In this document: one piece after another, positions 45,446 through 56,389 of the stretch
Layout of the letters: every line of letters begins with the position of its first letter
How positions within the stretch are numbered: position 1 is the stretch's first letter
Source: Peromyscus leucopus
Lineage: Eukaryota > Chordata > Mammalia > Rodentia > Cricetidae
DNA length: 64,000 nt
Reading direction: 5' to 3'
Assembly: GCF_004664715.2 (NCBI RefSeq)
Contig: NC_051068.1
Location: 52,431,453-52,495,452, forward strand
Notes under the pieces: model-generated
Databases searched by the model: none
The model's input: the letters and a program-made list of their open reading frames with translations, nothing else
Told to the model about the DNA's origin: nothing
Made by a program: the position numbers and the translations under genes

Positions 45446-45970
45446 TATAGCATGAATCTTAGAGGTCTCATTAATAAAATCAAGCCTGAGGCCAGTTATG
45501 GGGGTGAATGCTGGAAGATCAGAGAGACAGAACAAGCCACAGCTAACTCACCTTGCCAGTTCCTCAGCTGATCCTGTTTCCTCAGACTGGAAGCCTCTGA
45601 GTCCTCATATCCAAATAGATCTCAGCTGAACTGCTGCTAGAAGCCTAAAAGCTTAACGAGCCAAATGCTTAACCATCCAAATTGCTCCTAGTTTCTGGTC
45701 TTCAGGCCTTATATATCTTTCAGTTTTTGCCATCACTTCCTGGGATTAAAGGCTCTCTTCTTGGGATTAAAGGCATGTGTCTCCATGACTGGCTGTTTCC
45801 AATGTGGCCTTGAACTCACAGAGATCCAGAGGGATTTCTATCTCTGGAATGTTAGGATTAAGGGTGTGAGTGCCACCATTTTCTAGCCTCTGTATCTAGT
45901 GGCTGTTCTGTCTCTGACCCCAGATAAGTTTATTAGGGTGCACAATATTTTGGGGAACACAATACCACCA
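45446..45970 (-). mobile_element. Solo LTR of the B1-containing family
   Basis: Reverse complement of the 5280-5810 LTR: ATTAATAAAATCAAGCCTG, GAATGCTGGAAGATCAGAGAG, CTGGGATTAAAGGCTCTC, GGATTAAAGGCATGTGTC, CTTGAACTCACAGAGATCC and AAACTTATCTGGGG on the minus strand, ending at CAATACCACCA. There is no polypurine tract beside it, so it is probably a solo LTR. Confidence 0.8.
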
Positions 45971-46201
45971 CAACAAAATTTCAGCAAAAAGAAAAAAAGA
46001 ACTAGGAATAGGAAATAAATTCTTTATAATATATTTGATATAATTATTAGGTAGAAAAATGCAAATTAAACCAAATAACACAACCTTTTTATGTTACAGA
46101 TGCTTAATTTAAATGGATGCAAAGTGCTCGTTAAGATAAGTCACCACACCCAAGCTGAGTTGCTACCTAGGACTACGTCTGGTTCCATGATCCTCCCATA
46201 G
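45971..46201. other. Spacer, nothing recognised
   Basis: AT-rich DNA, then a less AT-rich stretch up to the next LTR, possibly retroelement-derived. Confidence 0.35.
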
Positions 46202-46519
46202 TGGTATTGGGGAAATTATAAAGGCCACTCCACATAGTTAAAAGGAAGATTTATTTAGTGGGTCACTTACAAATGAAGGAATAGATAGGTTGCGGGGGTC
46301 TGGGGAAGGTGTATCGCAGTCCAGTGGTGTTCTCTGGAGCTCTGCTCAGTCAGCCTCCACCTCCACCGTCCAGGGTCCAGGAACAGAGAGAGCGCTTGCC
46401 CATCCAGGTCTCGGGTCTCCAGATGCCTCCCTTGGCCCTGCCTCGTAGGCGTGACAGTTGCCAGAGTCTCAATGGGGGTTGGAACTTCCAGATCCAAGCT
46501 GGAATAGCTACCCACTACA
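46202..46519 (-). mobile_element. 3' LTR, third type (TGTAGTGGGTAGC)
   Basis: In reverse complement it starts TGTAGTGGGTAGCTATTCC directly after a polypurine tract (AAAAAGGGGGAGA, complement at 46520-46532). It contains CCTGGATGGGCAAGCGC and CACTAAATAAATCTTCC (poly(A) signal) and ends near CCAATACCA. It is GC-richer than the neighbouring DNA. The left border is approximate. Confidence 0.75.
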
Positions 46520-47364
46520 TCTCCCCCTTTTTGTCTAAATAAGAAGGTTCTAAACTAGTACAAGACTATATACAAAGGAATGGTTATCAAATATTGTCCA
46601 GGAATAATGAGGGATAATGACCTAGATAAGATGGAACTACAACCAATGCAAACAATATCAAGCAAGAAACACATACTAAAATCCAGAGAAGTATAGAGCA
46701 TAGGTAAATGGCATGTTATAAAGATCATTCCAAAAGGTGTCCTATCCTAAAGAACCTGAATCTAATACTTAATATGTTCTATCTAAGATATTATATATAC
46801 TAAGTTGAAACTATAACTGCTAGTCTTCAATCCCATCAAAGACCTGAGAAGGAATATAATGGTACCTGAGAAATGGAAGATGGATTCAAGCAACTTTTGG
46901 GAGTCTTGTAAGAGTAGACAGAGACAGCTGGCAGCCTGGACAGTCACCTAATGTTTCTCAGCATTGTTGGTGCATTCAAATTGGCTACAGGCCTAGAGTA
47001 TCTGACAGACCATCTTCAGAAGCAGGAATTCTGAAAGACCATCTTACCCTGTCTTGGCAGAGTACAGTGGTCGCTTTCCTTGTGTCCTGCTTGTCCAGGA
47101 AGGACAGCATTGCATTCGTACTGTCAGCCGTCAAGGCAAGAGCAGTTCTTTGCCCAGTAGGCCATTTTGTGCCAAGAAGACAAACTTCCAAATGGAAATG
47201 TCTTAGAAACCCAACATTCTTTCGTGATCAAATTGGCGCAGCCAGGAGCAATTGTGTCTCATGTCAACAGAATTCTAAGTTATTTAAATGCCATATTCTC
47301 TAGGTCTATGAAGTGTTTGAAGATTACCTGTCCATCTGACCTATGTATCTGTAAATCTGGATAA
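46520..47364 (-). mobile_element. LTR-element internal DNA, proximal part
   Basis: Starts at the polypurine complement CTCCCCCTTTTTGTC and runs right as non-coding, AT-rich DNA. It becomes more GC-rich around 46910-47240, where GGCAGCCTGGACAGTCACC and CAAATTGGCGCAGCCAGGAGC occur. TTGGCGCAG.CAGGA resembles a degraded retroviral primer-binding or leader motif, but it is not where one would expect such a site. It parallels 40376-40595. No coding domain is recognised. Confidence 0.6.
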
Positions 47365-47788
47365 CCTAACTGTAGATGTAACCAATCATCTTATTAAAAT
47401 AAGAAACACAGAGCCAATGTAAAAGAGAAAGCCGAGAGGTCAGAGCTCAGAGCTAAAATCTTACTTCCTGCAGTGCTCCTAGCTTCCCCCGGGAGAGAGC
47501 TTCTTCCTGTTTGTCTGTCTTTAAATAGTCTTTTTGTTTTGCCTTCTCATTGGTTGTAAACTCAACCACACGACTGCCTCGTCACTGCCTGTAAGGACTG
47601 CCCTCCAGGTCTTAAAGGCGTCTGTCTCCAATACTGGCTGTATCCCTGAACACACAGAAATCTACCTAGCTCTTGTAACCACCACGCTCTTTCTATGGCT
47701 CTAATAGCTCTGACCCCAGGGCAACTTTATTTATTAACATACAATTAAAATCACATTTCAATACAAATAATATATCACCATACCTAAC
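47365..47788 (-). mobile_element. Solo LTR with exact 6-bp target duplication
   Basis: LTR body 47371-47782, bounded by CCTAAC at 47365-47370 and 47783-47788. The reverse complement begins TATGGTGATATATTATTTG (TG decayed to TA) and ends GGTTACATCTACA. Inside are GTTAATAAATAAAGTTGCC and CCAATGAGAAGGCAAAAC. Same family as 28577-29060. It split an older LTR-element internal region. Confidence 0.9.
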
Positions 47789-48335
47789 TAATGTAGCTAT
47801 AGAGATGACAGGCATAGGTGACTATAAATCTATAAGTCTTATCTACTGAAATAACCTAAGGACTAAGGCTTTATGTAAACAAGGTAAACCGTCTATAAGC
47901 AAATGTATGGTGAAGAACAATGACTTCAAAATTGTGACAATACACAAAATATTTATAACAGAGGTATGAATATATAGTGTGATATGCAATATGACAATAA
48001 TCTTAAATATATATCAATATACCGAATATCCTAAACAGAAGTAGAACATACATAAAGTATAACAGATATAAATTTACATTTGTATCAATATACAAATATT
48101 TCAAATAAGAGTAGAAATATATGTACATTATAACAAATATAGTTCTGTATTTGTATCAATATACAAATTATCTTAAACAGGAATATAAAATAGTTTACAT
48201 TTGTATCAACATATAAGAATCCATAACAGTACAAGTTACAGTGAAAATTATCTAAGGTTGCTATTTTACTAAATTTGCTTACTAGTATATACAATAATCT
48301 ACCATAATATCTTATACCTATCCATTCCATTTTTT

Positions 48336-48337
<2 letters not shown>
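47789..48337 (-). mobile_element. Shared AT-rich internal segment S, copy 1
   Basis: About 550 bp whose reverse complement runs parallel to 63448-64000 with high similarity over its full length. Shared blocks are GGATAGGTATAAGATATTATG, ATATACTAGTAA, GTTATGGATTCTTATA, GATAATTTGTATATTGATAC, ATATTTCTACTCTTATTTG, GTCACAATTTTGAAG and CCTTAGTCCTTAGGTTATTT. A degenerate unit TTTGTATATTGATACAAAT recurs inside. Non-coding. Confidence 0.85.

Positions 48338-48367
<30 letters not shown>
48338..48367. repeat. Poly(T) tract of 30
   Basis: An uninterrupted run of 30 T within DNA whose relative at 63415-63450 has a mixed A-rich stretch instead. It has therefore expanded here, or it marks the poly(A) of an antisense retroposed piece. 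Confidence 0.95.
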
Positions 48368-48370
<3 letters not shown>

Positions 48371-49139
48371 GAGAATACTGAGTGGCCAATGTTGCCACCA
48401 AAGGCTACACGAATGCTTGGGTTCTGAGTTACAATCTGTGGCCATGTGGGTGTCAGAGGACCTAGCTGCCAGCAGGGCCATGTTGATCCCGAGTGGCCTG
48501 CACTGCCACCTGGGGCTATGAACATGTCCAAGCCCAGGGTGCTGCCTAGGGCCATGTCTGGGTTCATGGCCTTGCAGCGGTCAGGGGCTGGGGTGATTTC
48601 CATTGATCCTGTTACCACCAAGACAGATTCCTAGGGTCTGGTCAGCCATCTGAGACCATGTTGGTACTTGAGGGCCATATTGATATTGGTGGTCTGTGCT
48701 GCCACTGGGACCATGGTGATCTCTGGGCCTGAGCTGCTGCTGAGAGCCATGACTGGGTCTGTGGTCCTGCTGCAAGGGGTCTCGGTTGATGTCCATGGCC
48801 CCTGGGTGTAGGAACCATGCATTTTGAAGTCTGAGAGTCATTTTGAGATGGCCCACCCTTCACAGACCCTAGGATAGCTGACCCTGCTCCTTACTGGATA
48901 CTGCAGCAGGAGATCTGGGCTGCCTCTCAGGAGAGAACTGTCCTCTGCATTCAGGAAAGATGACCCCATATCTGTCACCACAGGTATGCACCTCACCTAG
49001 GCAGCACATAGAGTTGACTCTGTTGGAGGAGGCACAGGTAATCCAGCCCTGCCTGAGGGCATGAGAGCAGGAGAGCTGACCCTGCCCTCCCCACTCCCCC
49101 ATTCCCCCATTTGCCATATGGTAGCATCAGTGAGAGAAA
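48368..49139 (+). mobile_element. GC-rich retroposon-like repeat, left part with 200-bp tandem units
   Basis: Markedly GC-rich for the window. Two degenerate units of about 200 bp, 48391-48610 and 48611-48808, share CCACCAA, GGTCTG/GGTTCTGAG, GGCC.GTGCTGCCAC.TGGG, GGGCCATG.CTGGGTTC and TTGATGTCCATGGCC-like blocks. From about 48990 a second unit appears, GAGAGCTGACCCTGC with GAGGGCATGAGAGCAGG. It resembles a VNTR-bearing rodent repeat, perhaps the one called MurSatRep1 in mouse (from memory, unverified). The 178-codon minus-strand frame at 48085-48621 spans this and segment S and is an artefact. Confidence 0.6.
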
Positions 49140-49535
49140 TGTTGGGGATGTCTTTCTGTATGCTGTGAATGTGTATTGCTCTGATTTGGTTGATAAATAA
49201 AAAGCTGATTGGCCAGTAGCCAGGGAGGAAGTATAGTACAGGTGGGATAAGCAGAGATGAGAATTCTGGCAACAGGAAGGCTGAGTCAGGAGATGCGGCC
49301 AGTCACCGCAGCCGCCATAAAAAAAAACAAGATGTAAAGATACCAATAAGCCACAAGCCACGTGGCAAGGTATAGATTTATAAAAATGGGTTAATTTAAG
49401 ATGTAAGGTATAACTAACAAGAAGCCTGAGCCATTAGGCCATACAGTTTTAATTAATATAAGCCTCTGTATATTTATTTGGGTCGGAGCAGCTGCTGGCT
49501 TGGGTGGGACTGAAAAAAACTTCAGCTACAAGAAA
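49135..49535 (+). mobile_element. Solo LTR (TGCTGTGG family) with 5-bp target duplication
   Basis: LTR 49140-49530, from TGTTGGGGATGTC to CTTCAGCTACA, bounded by AGAAA at 49135-49139 and 49531-49535. It contains GATAAATAAAAAGCTGATTGG, AGGAAGTATAGTACAGG, GCCACAAGCCACGTGGC, GGTTAATTTAAGATG and TATTTGGGTCGGAGCAGC. It interrupts the GC-rich repeat, so it is younger than it. Confidence 0.88.
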
Positions 49536-50487
49536 GCCCTCCACTCGACTTCTTATTACTTGCATATATTGAGAGAGCTAACCTCAGGGTCAGGAGAGTG
49601 GCAAAGTCAGCCCTGACCCTCAGCAGATGCAGCACACAAGAGAAAAGGACTTATACCCAGTCAGGGTAGCACACTAGAGCTGACCCTGTTGGCAGTGATA
49701 CAGATGAGATGTCCTGAGGGCATGAGAGTAGGTGAACTGACCACCATCCCCCATAGACGCCCATCAACAACTGGTCTCTGTACCTTTCCTGAGCAAAACA
49801 GTAGAACTGGTCCTGGTGGTCTGAATGTGAGCCAGACCCTAGGGCCTGAGATCAGGAAAACTGGCCCCATTTCTTGCTGCAGTCTGCATTGGCTGAGCTA
49901 GCTTAGGCAGTGCTGAACAGCTCACCTGGATAGTGACCATGAGGGAAAGCTGGCAGGTTGAGCAACCCAGCTACCAGTCAGGCCCAAAATCAGGGCTATG
50001 AGTTAGCCCATCCCAACATCGACCTCATCTATGAACTGATAGATCATGAGAAAGGATGAACCTACATATTCAAAACTGCAGGATCTCCATGACACAGGAC
50101 AACAACAGCATATCCAAGAGGAGCCCCAGTAAGAGGCTGCTGTCAACAGTGTAGCAGAAGCCAAAGGCATGAAGCCAGACCAATGACTCATAGCAAAGAA
50201 CACTTACAAGTAAAGATGAATGGACTAAAGGGTAAGCTGTGTGACTCATTGGGCCACAGTATAGATTCCATGATGAGAGTCTTTCACCCACCCCCTTTTC
50301 TTTCTTTTTGTTTGGTTGATTCTTTTTTTGTTTTTCTTTTAAAGTTTGCGGTTTGGTGGGTCGGGGTTCAAGGGCAGAGGCTAGATGCCAAGAGACAAAG
50401 AGACAAATGGGATCGGGATGCAAGATGTGAAATACACAAAGAATTAATAAAAGTTAAGAGAATTGAAAAAAAAAAGGAAAAGATATG
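49536..50487 (+). mobile_element. GC-rich retroposon-like repeat, right part with A-rich tail
   Basis: Continuation past the LTR. A second copy of the unit ACTAGAGCTGACCCTGTTGGC with CCTGAGGGCATGAGAG lies at 49670-49745. Later come CTGCAGGATCTCCATGAC, CAACAACAGCATATCCAAG, CAGACCAATGACTCATAGC, CCTTTTCTTTCTTTTTG, AATGGGATCGGGATGC, then GAATTAATAAAAGTTAAG and an A-rich end. The sense poly(A)-like tail suggests a retroposed RNA. No protein domain is recognised. Confidence 0.6.
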
Positions 50488-50687
50488 AATCATCAGGACT
50501 CACAGGCTTTTGTTAGGAATGTAAAGCACACAGTACTGTGGTTCAGTGTCCACAAAGGACTATGTGTTAAAGGCTTGCTCCTGAGTCTGGAGCGTAACTG
50601 AAAAGCAGTAGAAATTTGAAAATGCAGGGCATCTTTGGAAGCCATCCAAACTTGTAAAGAAATGCCAATGACATGAATACTGGAGCT

Positions 50688-50924
50688 CTGGCAACTCCTC
50701 TTTGTTTTGTTTGTTTGTTTGTTTGTTCTGTTTTTTTGTGTGGTTTTTTTGTTTGTCTTTTGTTTTTTGAGACAGGGTTTCTTAACATAGCTTTGCGCTT
50801 TTCCTGGAACTCGCTTTGGAGACCAGGCTGGCCTCAAACTCACAGAGATCCTCCTGCCTCTGCCTCCCGAGTGCTGGAATTAAAGGCGTATGCCACCAGC
50901 ACCTGGCTGGCAACTTCTCTTTGT
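50688..50924 (-). mobile_element. B1 SINE, antisense, with long GTTT-rich tail and target-site duplication
   Basis: B1 body 50762-50906 (TTTTTTGAGACAGGG, TAGCTTTGCGCTTTTCC, GGCGTATGCCACCAGC) preceded by (GTTT)n derived from its A-tail. CTGGCAACTCCTCTTTGT at 50688-50705 and CTGGCAACTTCTCTTTGT at 50907-50924 differ by one base. Confidence 0.93.
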
Positions 50925-51414
50925 GCTTCGACTCAGTGCCTTTGAGATGAGCATCTTATTCTACCATGTGCTGCCACTACAATATGATATTTTACCACAG
51001 AAAAAGACTAATTCTCACTACATAAAACCTCCAAAGTCATAAGTTAAAATAAACTTATAAAGTGTAAGTGTCTTGCTTATATACAGTAAAGGAAACGTCA
51101 CTGACACCAAATGACTTTTGAAAAGATTGAAAGTTAAAATTATACAATGAAATGTGTTCTAGCCATTTGTCCTAGTGTTACATTCTTTGTTATTAACACT
51201 ATACCAAAAAATAAAAATTAAGGATTTTTGAAATAGTCAATAGAGAATCAGGTGAAGGCCACAAAATCCTGCAGGGACCTGAAGTTCCTTCTTTAACCCC
51301 AAGACACCAAGTGACTGACATGGGAAGACCTGGTCAATTTCTGTAAGCAGCAGCATTAGGAACTAGTGGGAACTTCACTGAGTACAGATAAACTGAGGTG
51401 GACCCAAATAATTA
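50925..51414. other. No recognised feature
   Basis: Unique DNA. Confidence 0.45.
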
Positions 51415-51905
51415 AGTTAGTCAGGATTCTCTAGAAAACAGAACTGATAGGCTGAATCTATAGATGCATAGATGAGATTTATTAGAGTGGTTCACAGGCT
51501 GTGGCCCAACTATTCCAACAATGACTATCTCCCAGTGGAAATTCCAAAAATCCAGTAGTTATTCAGTGTACAAGGCTGTATGTGCCATCTGGTCCTCAGT
51601 ATTTCTTGGAATCCTGAAGAAGGAAGGTCTCATGCCAGGAAAGGAATGTACTTGACAGTGGGAGCAAGGGCGAGCACAAAGCAAATGCTCCCTTCTTTTG
51701 CTTCTTTGGTGTGCTTTATAGAGGCTGCCACCAGAGGGAGCGGCCCTGATTTAAGGTAAATCTTCCCTTCTCAAAAGATCTAGCATGGGTCTTCCCACTT
51801 CAAATAATGTACTTAAGAAAAATTCACCCCAGATGTCCCCAGTCGCTTGGGTTTTAAATAATTCCAAAAGCAGTCAAGTTGACAATCAAGAACAACTGTT
51901 AAGAT
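51415..51905 (+). mobile_element. Rodent dispersed repeat, class unassigned
   Basis: AGTTAGTCAGGATTCTCTAG, ACAGAACTGATAGGCTG, TTATTAGAGTGGTTCACAG, CTTGGAATCCTGAAGAAGG, GACAGTGGGAGCAAGG, CAGAGGGAGCGGCCCTG, GGGTCTTCCCACTTC and GCAGTCAAGTTGACAATC form the typical series of a common rodent repeat. Its end CAAGTTGACA is shared with 30115-30540. Confidence 0.65.
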
Positions 51906-52021
51906 AATGTTGCAAAGGCTTAAAAATGAAGCTGTTGTGGCAAAGGAGCAAGCAAATATAGAGTAGAACACTCATGCTTAACCTAAACAGAATCTGTCTG
52001 CTACAATGAAACATTAATATA

Positions 52022-52028
<7 letters not shown>

Positions 52029-52077
<49 letters not shown>
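52029..52077. repeat. (GT)n microsatellite
   Basis: About 24 GT units. An AT/AC-rich stretch follows to 52140. Confidence 0.95.
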
Positions 52078-52078
<1 letters not shown>

Positions 52079-52639
52079 CATAATTTATGGAAACATATAA
52101 ATACATATATGTATATATGTACACACACACACATATATATGCTAATGTTTTAATAGCATATCACAGTTTCTTTAAATCACACCATTGGGGAAACTAAGAA
52201 AATACACATGAATTACATATGACACATCTCTTTATTGCTTCTTACACATACATGTGAATCTTGAATTATCTCTATTAATATGTTAACTAAAATGAGAAAG
52301 AAGCAAATCAACTCTCTACATAAATGCTTATATGGAATTTTTTGTTTGTTGAACAAATTAGGATCAATTAAAATGTTCTTCTTCTTTTTTAATTGAAAAT
52401 AGATTCTTCTCTCATACAATGCATCCTGACCACAGTTTCTCCACCTTCCACTTTTCCCAGCTCCTCCTCAGTCAGCTCTATAATGTTATTTGTAGGTATG
52501 TTTTCAGGGATGGTCATTTGATATTGGATAACTGACTGATGTGATCTTCCCCAGGGAAGATTATTTCTCTACCTCTCAGCCTTCCTCAGTTTGCAATAAA
52601 CTATTTAGTATCTTAATACAAATATCCAAGCTGTTTCGT

Positions 52640-52865
52640 GATATTTTAATACATAAAATATGGGCAGGTTGTATTTAGGAATATATGTAACAATATATTC
52701 AGGTAACACACACACACACACACACACACACATATTCATATAACAACGATTAATAAACAGCCATGAATTTTAAAGAGAGCAAGGAGAGGCTATGAGAGGG
52801 TTTGGAAGAAGGAAGGTGAAATATTGGAATTATATTATAATATCAATAAAAAGATAATTATAATA
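52640..52865 (+). mobile_element. LINE-1 (Lx-type) 3' end
   Basis: GGGCAGGTTGTATTTAGG, a short (CA)n, AACAGCCATGAATTTTAAAG, GAGAGCAAGGAGAGGC, GAGAGGGTTTGGAAGAAGG and an AT-rich tail with CAATAAAAAG. This is the same order as 2871-3118. Confidence 0.8.
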
Positions 52866-54319
52866 AGATAAATATAGCCTAAATATTTACTAATATATAA
52901 GTATGCACGTTTATCTGTCTATTTCTCACCCTATCCTGATTTAACTTGGGAACACAATATGAAAATAGAAAATAATGACATGAGTGCATTTCCATTAAAA
53001 ACACTCTTTGCATATACAAAAAGCAGAACATAAATATATGCTTATATATTGTTTATACATGTTAAAATATAGTGAATATAGTTGAATACATGAATGTGGA
53101 TAAACAATTTTCTGTATAATTACTGTTTAAGCCCCTTAAAACATTTTTGCTTTTCTTTAGGCACCCAATAGAAAATTTAACAATTTCACAATCCCACTTA
53201 TACACTGTAATATAAATGTTATATGGGGTAATTTTACTCAATTTCTGTGAATTTTGAGCATGTTGCTTTAATTTTAGTTTTTCATCTATATTATTGATCA
53301 GGCTATTTAAATACTTTGTTTTTAATTTCATGTCTGCTTGGGACATGTTATCCTGTCCTTTGTCCATAGACAATTTTAGATGGTAAGTCACACAGGTTTC
53401 TCTTGCATCAGTATTGTCTTCCTAAATGTCCTTTTCCAGATTTGCAAGAATCTGAGAACTTTTTGGTCCCCTGTGAAAATTCTACTAAGCAAAGTCCTCT
53501 TCCCTACCTTGTCCCTGACAAAATAACTTGAGGGATAGTGGTGCCACATCTGGAGGGCTCAGAGACTATCCTGTTAATACCAGATAATAGGCTGCGCATC
53601 AGAGCAAAACTGGAATAATCCTAACAAGGTGTGAAGTTATAAGTGGTACTACTATGAAGATTTTTAGGGAGGCTGGCACCCACAACAGCTTTCTGCTCAC
53701 TGTGAAGGACAGAGCTCTATATCCTGTCCTCACACTAAATTTCTCTGGGCAGTGACTTACTAAATTAAAAGCAAACATTATTCAGAACATTATCTGTAAG
53801 TCACACAAAATTTGGCACTTCCAATTAGTATCTGAATAATTCATTGAAAGGAGCCCCATGAACAGCAAGTCTGAAGACTACTAACAAGGGAACATCAATA
53901 GTTAAGGATGTTGTTAGCCATGCTGGCAACTGATACAAATATATGTTAGAGGTGAGCATGAAACTGTCCAATATTTGTCACCAATATTTATGGAAATTTA
54001 TAATGCCTTATGATTGGGACTTATTAGGAAGATATTAATATTGTTAACAAATTTTATAGTTATAAATGTAGATACAAGGGCTAGAAAGGTAAAGTTCAAT
54101 CTCAGGCATCTCAGTAATAACATATTTTCCAAAGCTAAAGAAAAAAAATGCACCCAGGATTATATAGAAGAAGTCAAAAGAGAAAAACCATCTAATTAAA
54201 AACTAAAAACAACGTAGTAATACTTTATTCAGTGGGGTTATCATTCCACAATTACTTGGAGAATAAACAATGAAGGTGAGATATGAGAAAATTTACCCAA
54301 GTTTGAGTCTGCAATTTTT
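52866..54319. other. Unique AT-rich DNA
   Basis: About 1.4 kb. A 109-codon minus-strand frame at 53062-53391 has no repeat-free support: it shows no recognisable domain and is surrounded by stop-rich DNA. No repeat family is identified. Confidence 0.45.
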
Positions 54320-54640
54320 CCAGTATGTTCATTTTGGTGTTCTGTTCCTAACTGGTGATATTATTGGAGAATGTTCTGGAAACTGTAAAATGTGGCCAGC
54401 TCTAGAAAGTAGGCCCTTGGATACAGATTCTTGAAAGTGTATTATCCTTGTCAGCTTCCTGTCACTGCCTCTGCTTCCTGCTTGTTGTGATGTGCATAGC
54501 TGTTCTCCACCACACTTCCACAGACATGATCTTTTACTCAAGGCAGTAGACTGAATCAATAGCTGTAAACCAAATTAAATTCTTCCTCCTTCTAAGATGT
54601 TCTGTCAGTTCTTTAGTGATACCTCAGTGATAAATAATAA
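54320..54640 (+). mobile_element. Possible MaLR/MLT-like LTR
   Basis: GTGTTCTGTTCCTAACTGG, TGGAAACTGTAAAATGTGGCC, CACTGCCTCTGCTTCCTGC, TTGTTGTGATGTGC, GTAAACCAAATTAAATTCTTCC and TTCTGTCAGTTCTTTAG recall the layout of MLT1-type mammalian LTRs. Diverged, so the assignment is tentative. Confidence 0.4.
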
Positions 54641-54663
54641 AATGAAAGAAAAAAAAACAGTCA

Positions 54664-54860
54664 AGTCGGACATTGTGGTGCACACTCATAGTCCCAACAC
54701 TCAGATACCAAGGCTTATGGCCAGTGTTGACTATAATATCATGAGATGCAGTCAGAAAGAGAGGAAAGTGAGGAGGGAGCAGAAGAAAAGTGGGAGAAGG
54801 GGAGGGGACAAGAGTGGACAGAAGAAGGAAAGTAAAGAAAATGTTGTTAAGGGATGTTGA
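54664..54860 (+). mobile_element. Degenerate B1-like SINE followed by purine tract
   Basis: GTCGGACATTGTGGTGCAC and CATAGTCCCAACACTCAG resemble a B1/B4 head. About 100 bp from 54756 is nearly pure purine (GAAAGAGAGGAAAGTGAGG and similar). The open frames over it are compositional. Confidence 0.5.
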
Positions 54861-56389
54861 AGGAAATTTTGGAAGGCGCAGCTTATTTCTTCATTCAAAT
54901 TCAATTCCCAAAGCACTATTCAGTGTCTACAAAATATTCCTCTGTTAAGATCTTGAGATCAATTTTTAAATATATCCTTTTTAAAAATATGCTTTAAAAA
55001 TGATTTATAAACCAATGAAGAGCAGATACTTGCAATGAGTATTAACAAAGGTACATCCTTTGGTGGAAATAAGTACAAGGAAATACATGCCACACTTCAA
55101 GAAAGAGTATACTCTCCTGGTTTGCTGGGATGCCTAACAAAATGTTCAAATATCAATAAATGCTATAACTATGATTTTTCCACCATCTGCATAAGAAAAA
55201 TTTCCACAATATAATGTAAATTTTTATCCTTGTAACACCAAGATGTAAAATCACGTGTAATGTGATGACTATGTTAGAATTAACACACATTTAATTTTTC
55301 TTCCTATGCTTCCCCCTGAATACCTTCTAGAGTTGATTGACAATTTCCCTGCATATTCATTTCCTCTGCTCATTGATTGTTTAGCCCTTTGTCAGAACTC
55401 TGCAGAAGCAGGATTGATCCTTGATCTGGTCTATAATAAAACTCTCAGGAAAACAAGATCAGGGTGGTACAGGTAAAGATCCACTAACTGTCCTGAACAT
55501 AATATCAAGAATTCTGAGGTTAGACAACACCCACCTTGGAGGTTATTGAGGAATCCCCTTGACACTTGAAGAGCAAAGTTAAAAAAAAAAAAAAAAAAAA
55601 AAAAGAACATTACACCAAGGCTATAGGTCACTTTCACACTCACCCACTTTTATCAGGCTGATCTAGTAGTGTGGGAGATTAACAGATTATCGAATAAGTG
55701 ATAAAGAAATAAAAAATCACTGTAGTTTTGGAGACAACATATTTGAGACTTTAACTTTCTTAAAAATTAAGTTCAGTTTAAGAGTTCATCTGATTCTGAA
55801 GTTACATTCTCAGTAAAATTAAATGGCTACAAAAATCTGATAAGACAAATCCTTTGTCTCTTTTATTCCCAGAGTATGTTTTTCCAGTCTAACAAAAGTC
55901 ATATAAAGTCCTTAGGCTTGAGAAAAGAAAACAAACTCTGCTTTGTGGATACAATACATCTATTCTAGAAAATTTGTTTCTCTATTTGATCATCTAGAGA
56001 CACTTAGGATCACCTCGATTTGTAGGAAAACTTGTGTCTGAAAAGCTTGGTAAATCTAAGGTTTGTGTCATCCATTACAACAACAGATTTGACTTATGAG
56101 TAAAGCTCTTCACACACTCCAAATCTTCCTGAATTCCACATCCAATATTAATAACTATCAAAACTAATTTACAACAGGAACCAGTAAACCCATCCTAGGT
56201 TGAAGGTGTATTTTCACTAGTAACCTGATTTAAGCATCATAGCTTTGCAATATAATGCATTAGTACTCTTTTTCTGTGAGTTGTACAGTTTATGGTCCCA
56301 AATGGATGTCAGGAATTACATAGTAGTAACATTATCTATCTATTGTGGGGGGTTTTGTTTGTTTGTTTTTGCTATGCACCCAGATAAAA
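54861..56389. other. AT-rich DNA with one poly(A) tract
   Basis: About 1.5 kb without a recognised gene or repeat. A run of about 24 A lies at 55581-55604, and GAACAT occurs both at about 55495 and right after the A run, so a short retroposed sequence of about 85 bp is possible. Confidence 0.4.

Noticed and set aside
46309..46542. Proline-rich 77-codon frame as a possible exon
   Set aside because: Antisense to an LTR with a clear polypurine tract next to it.
48085..48621. 178-codon minus-strand open frame, the longest in the window
   Set aside because: It runs through a 30-T tract (poly-Lys) and joins two unrelated repeats (segment S and the GC-rich VNTR-like repeat). The related copy at 63357-63617 shows only the repeat part. 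No domain is recognisable.
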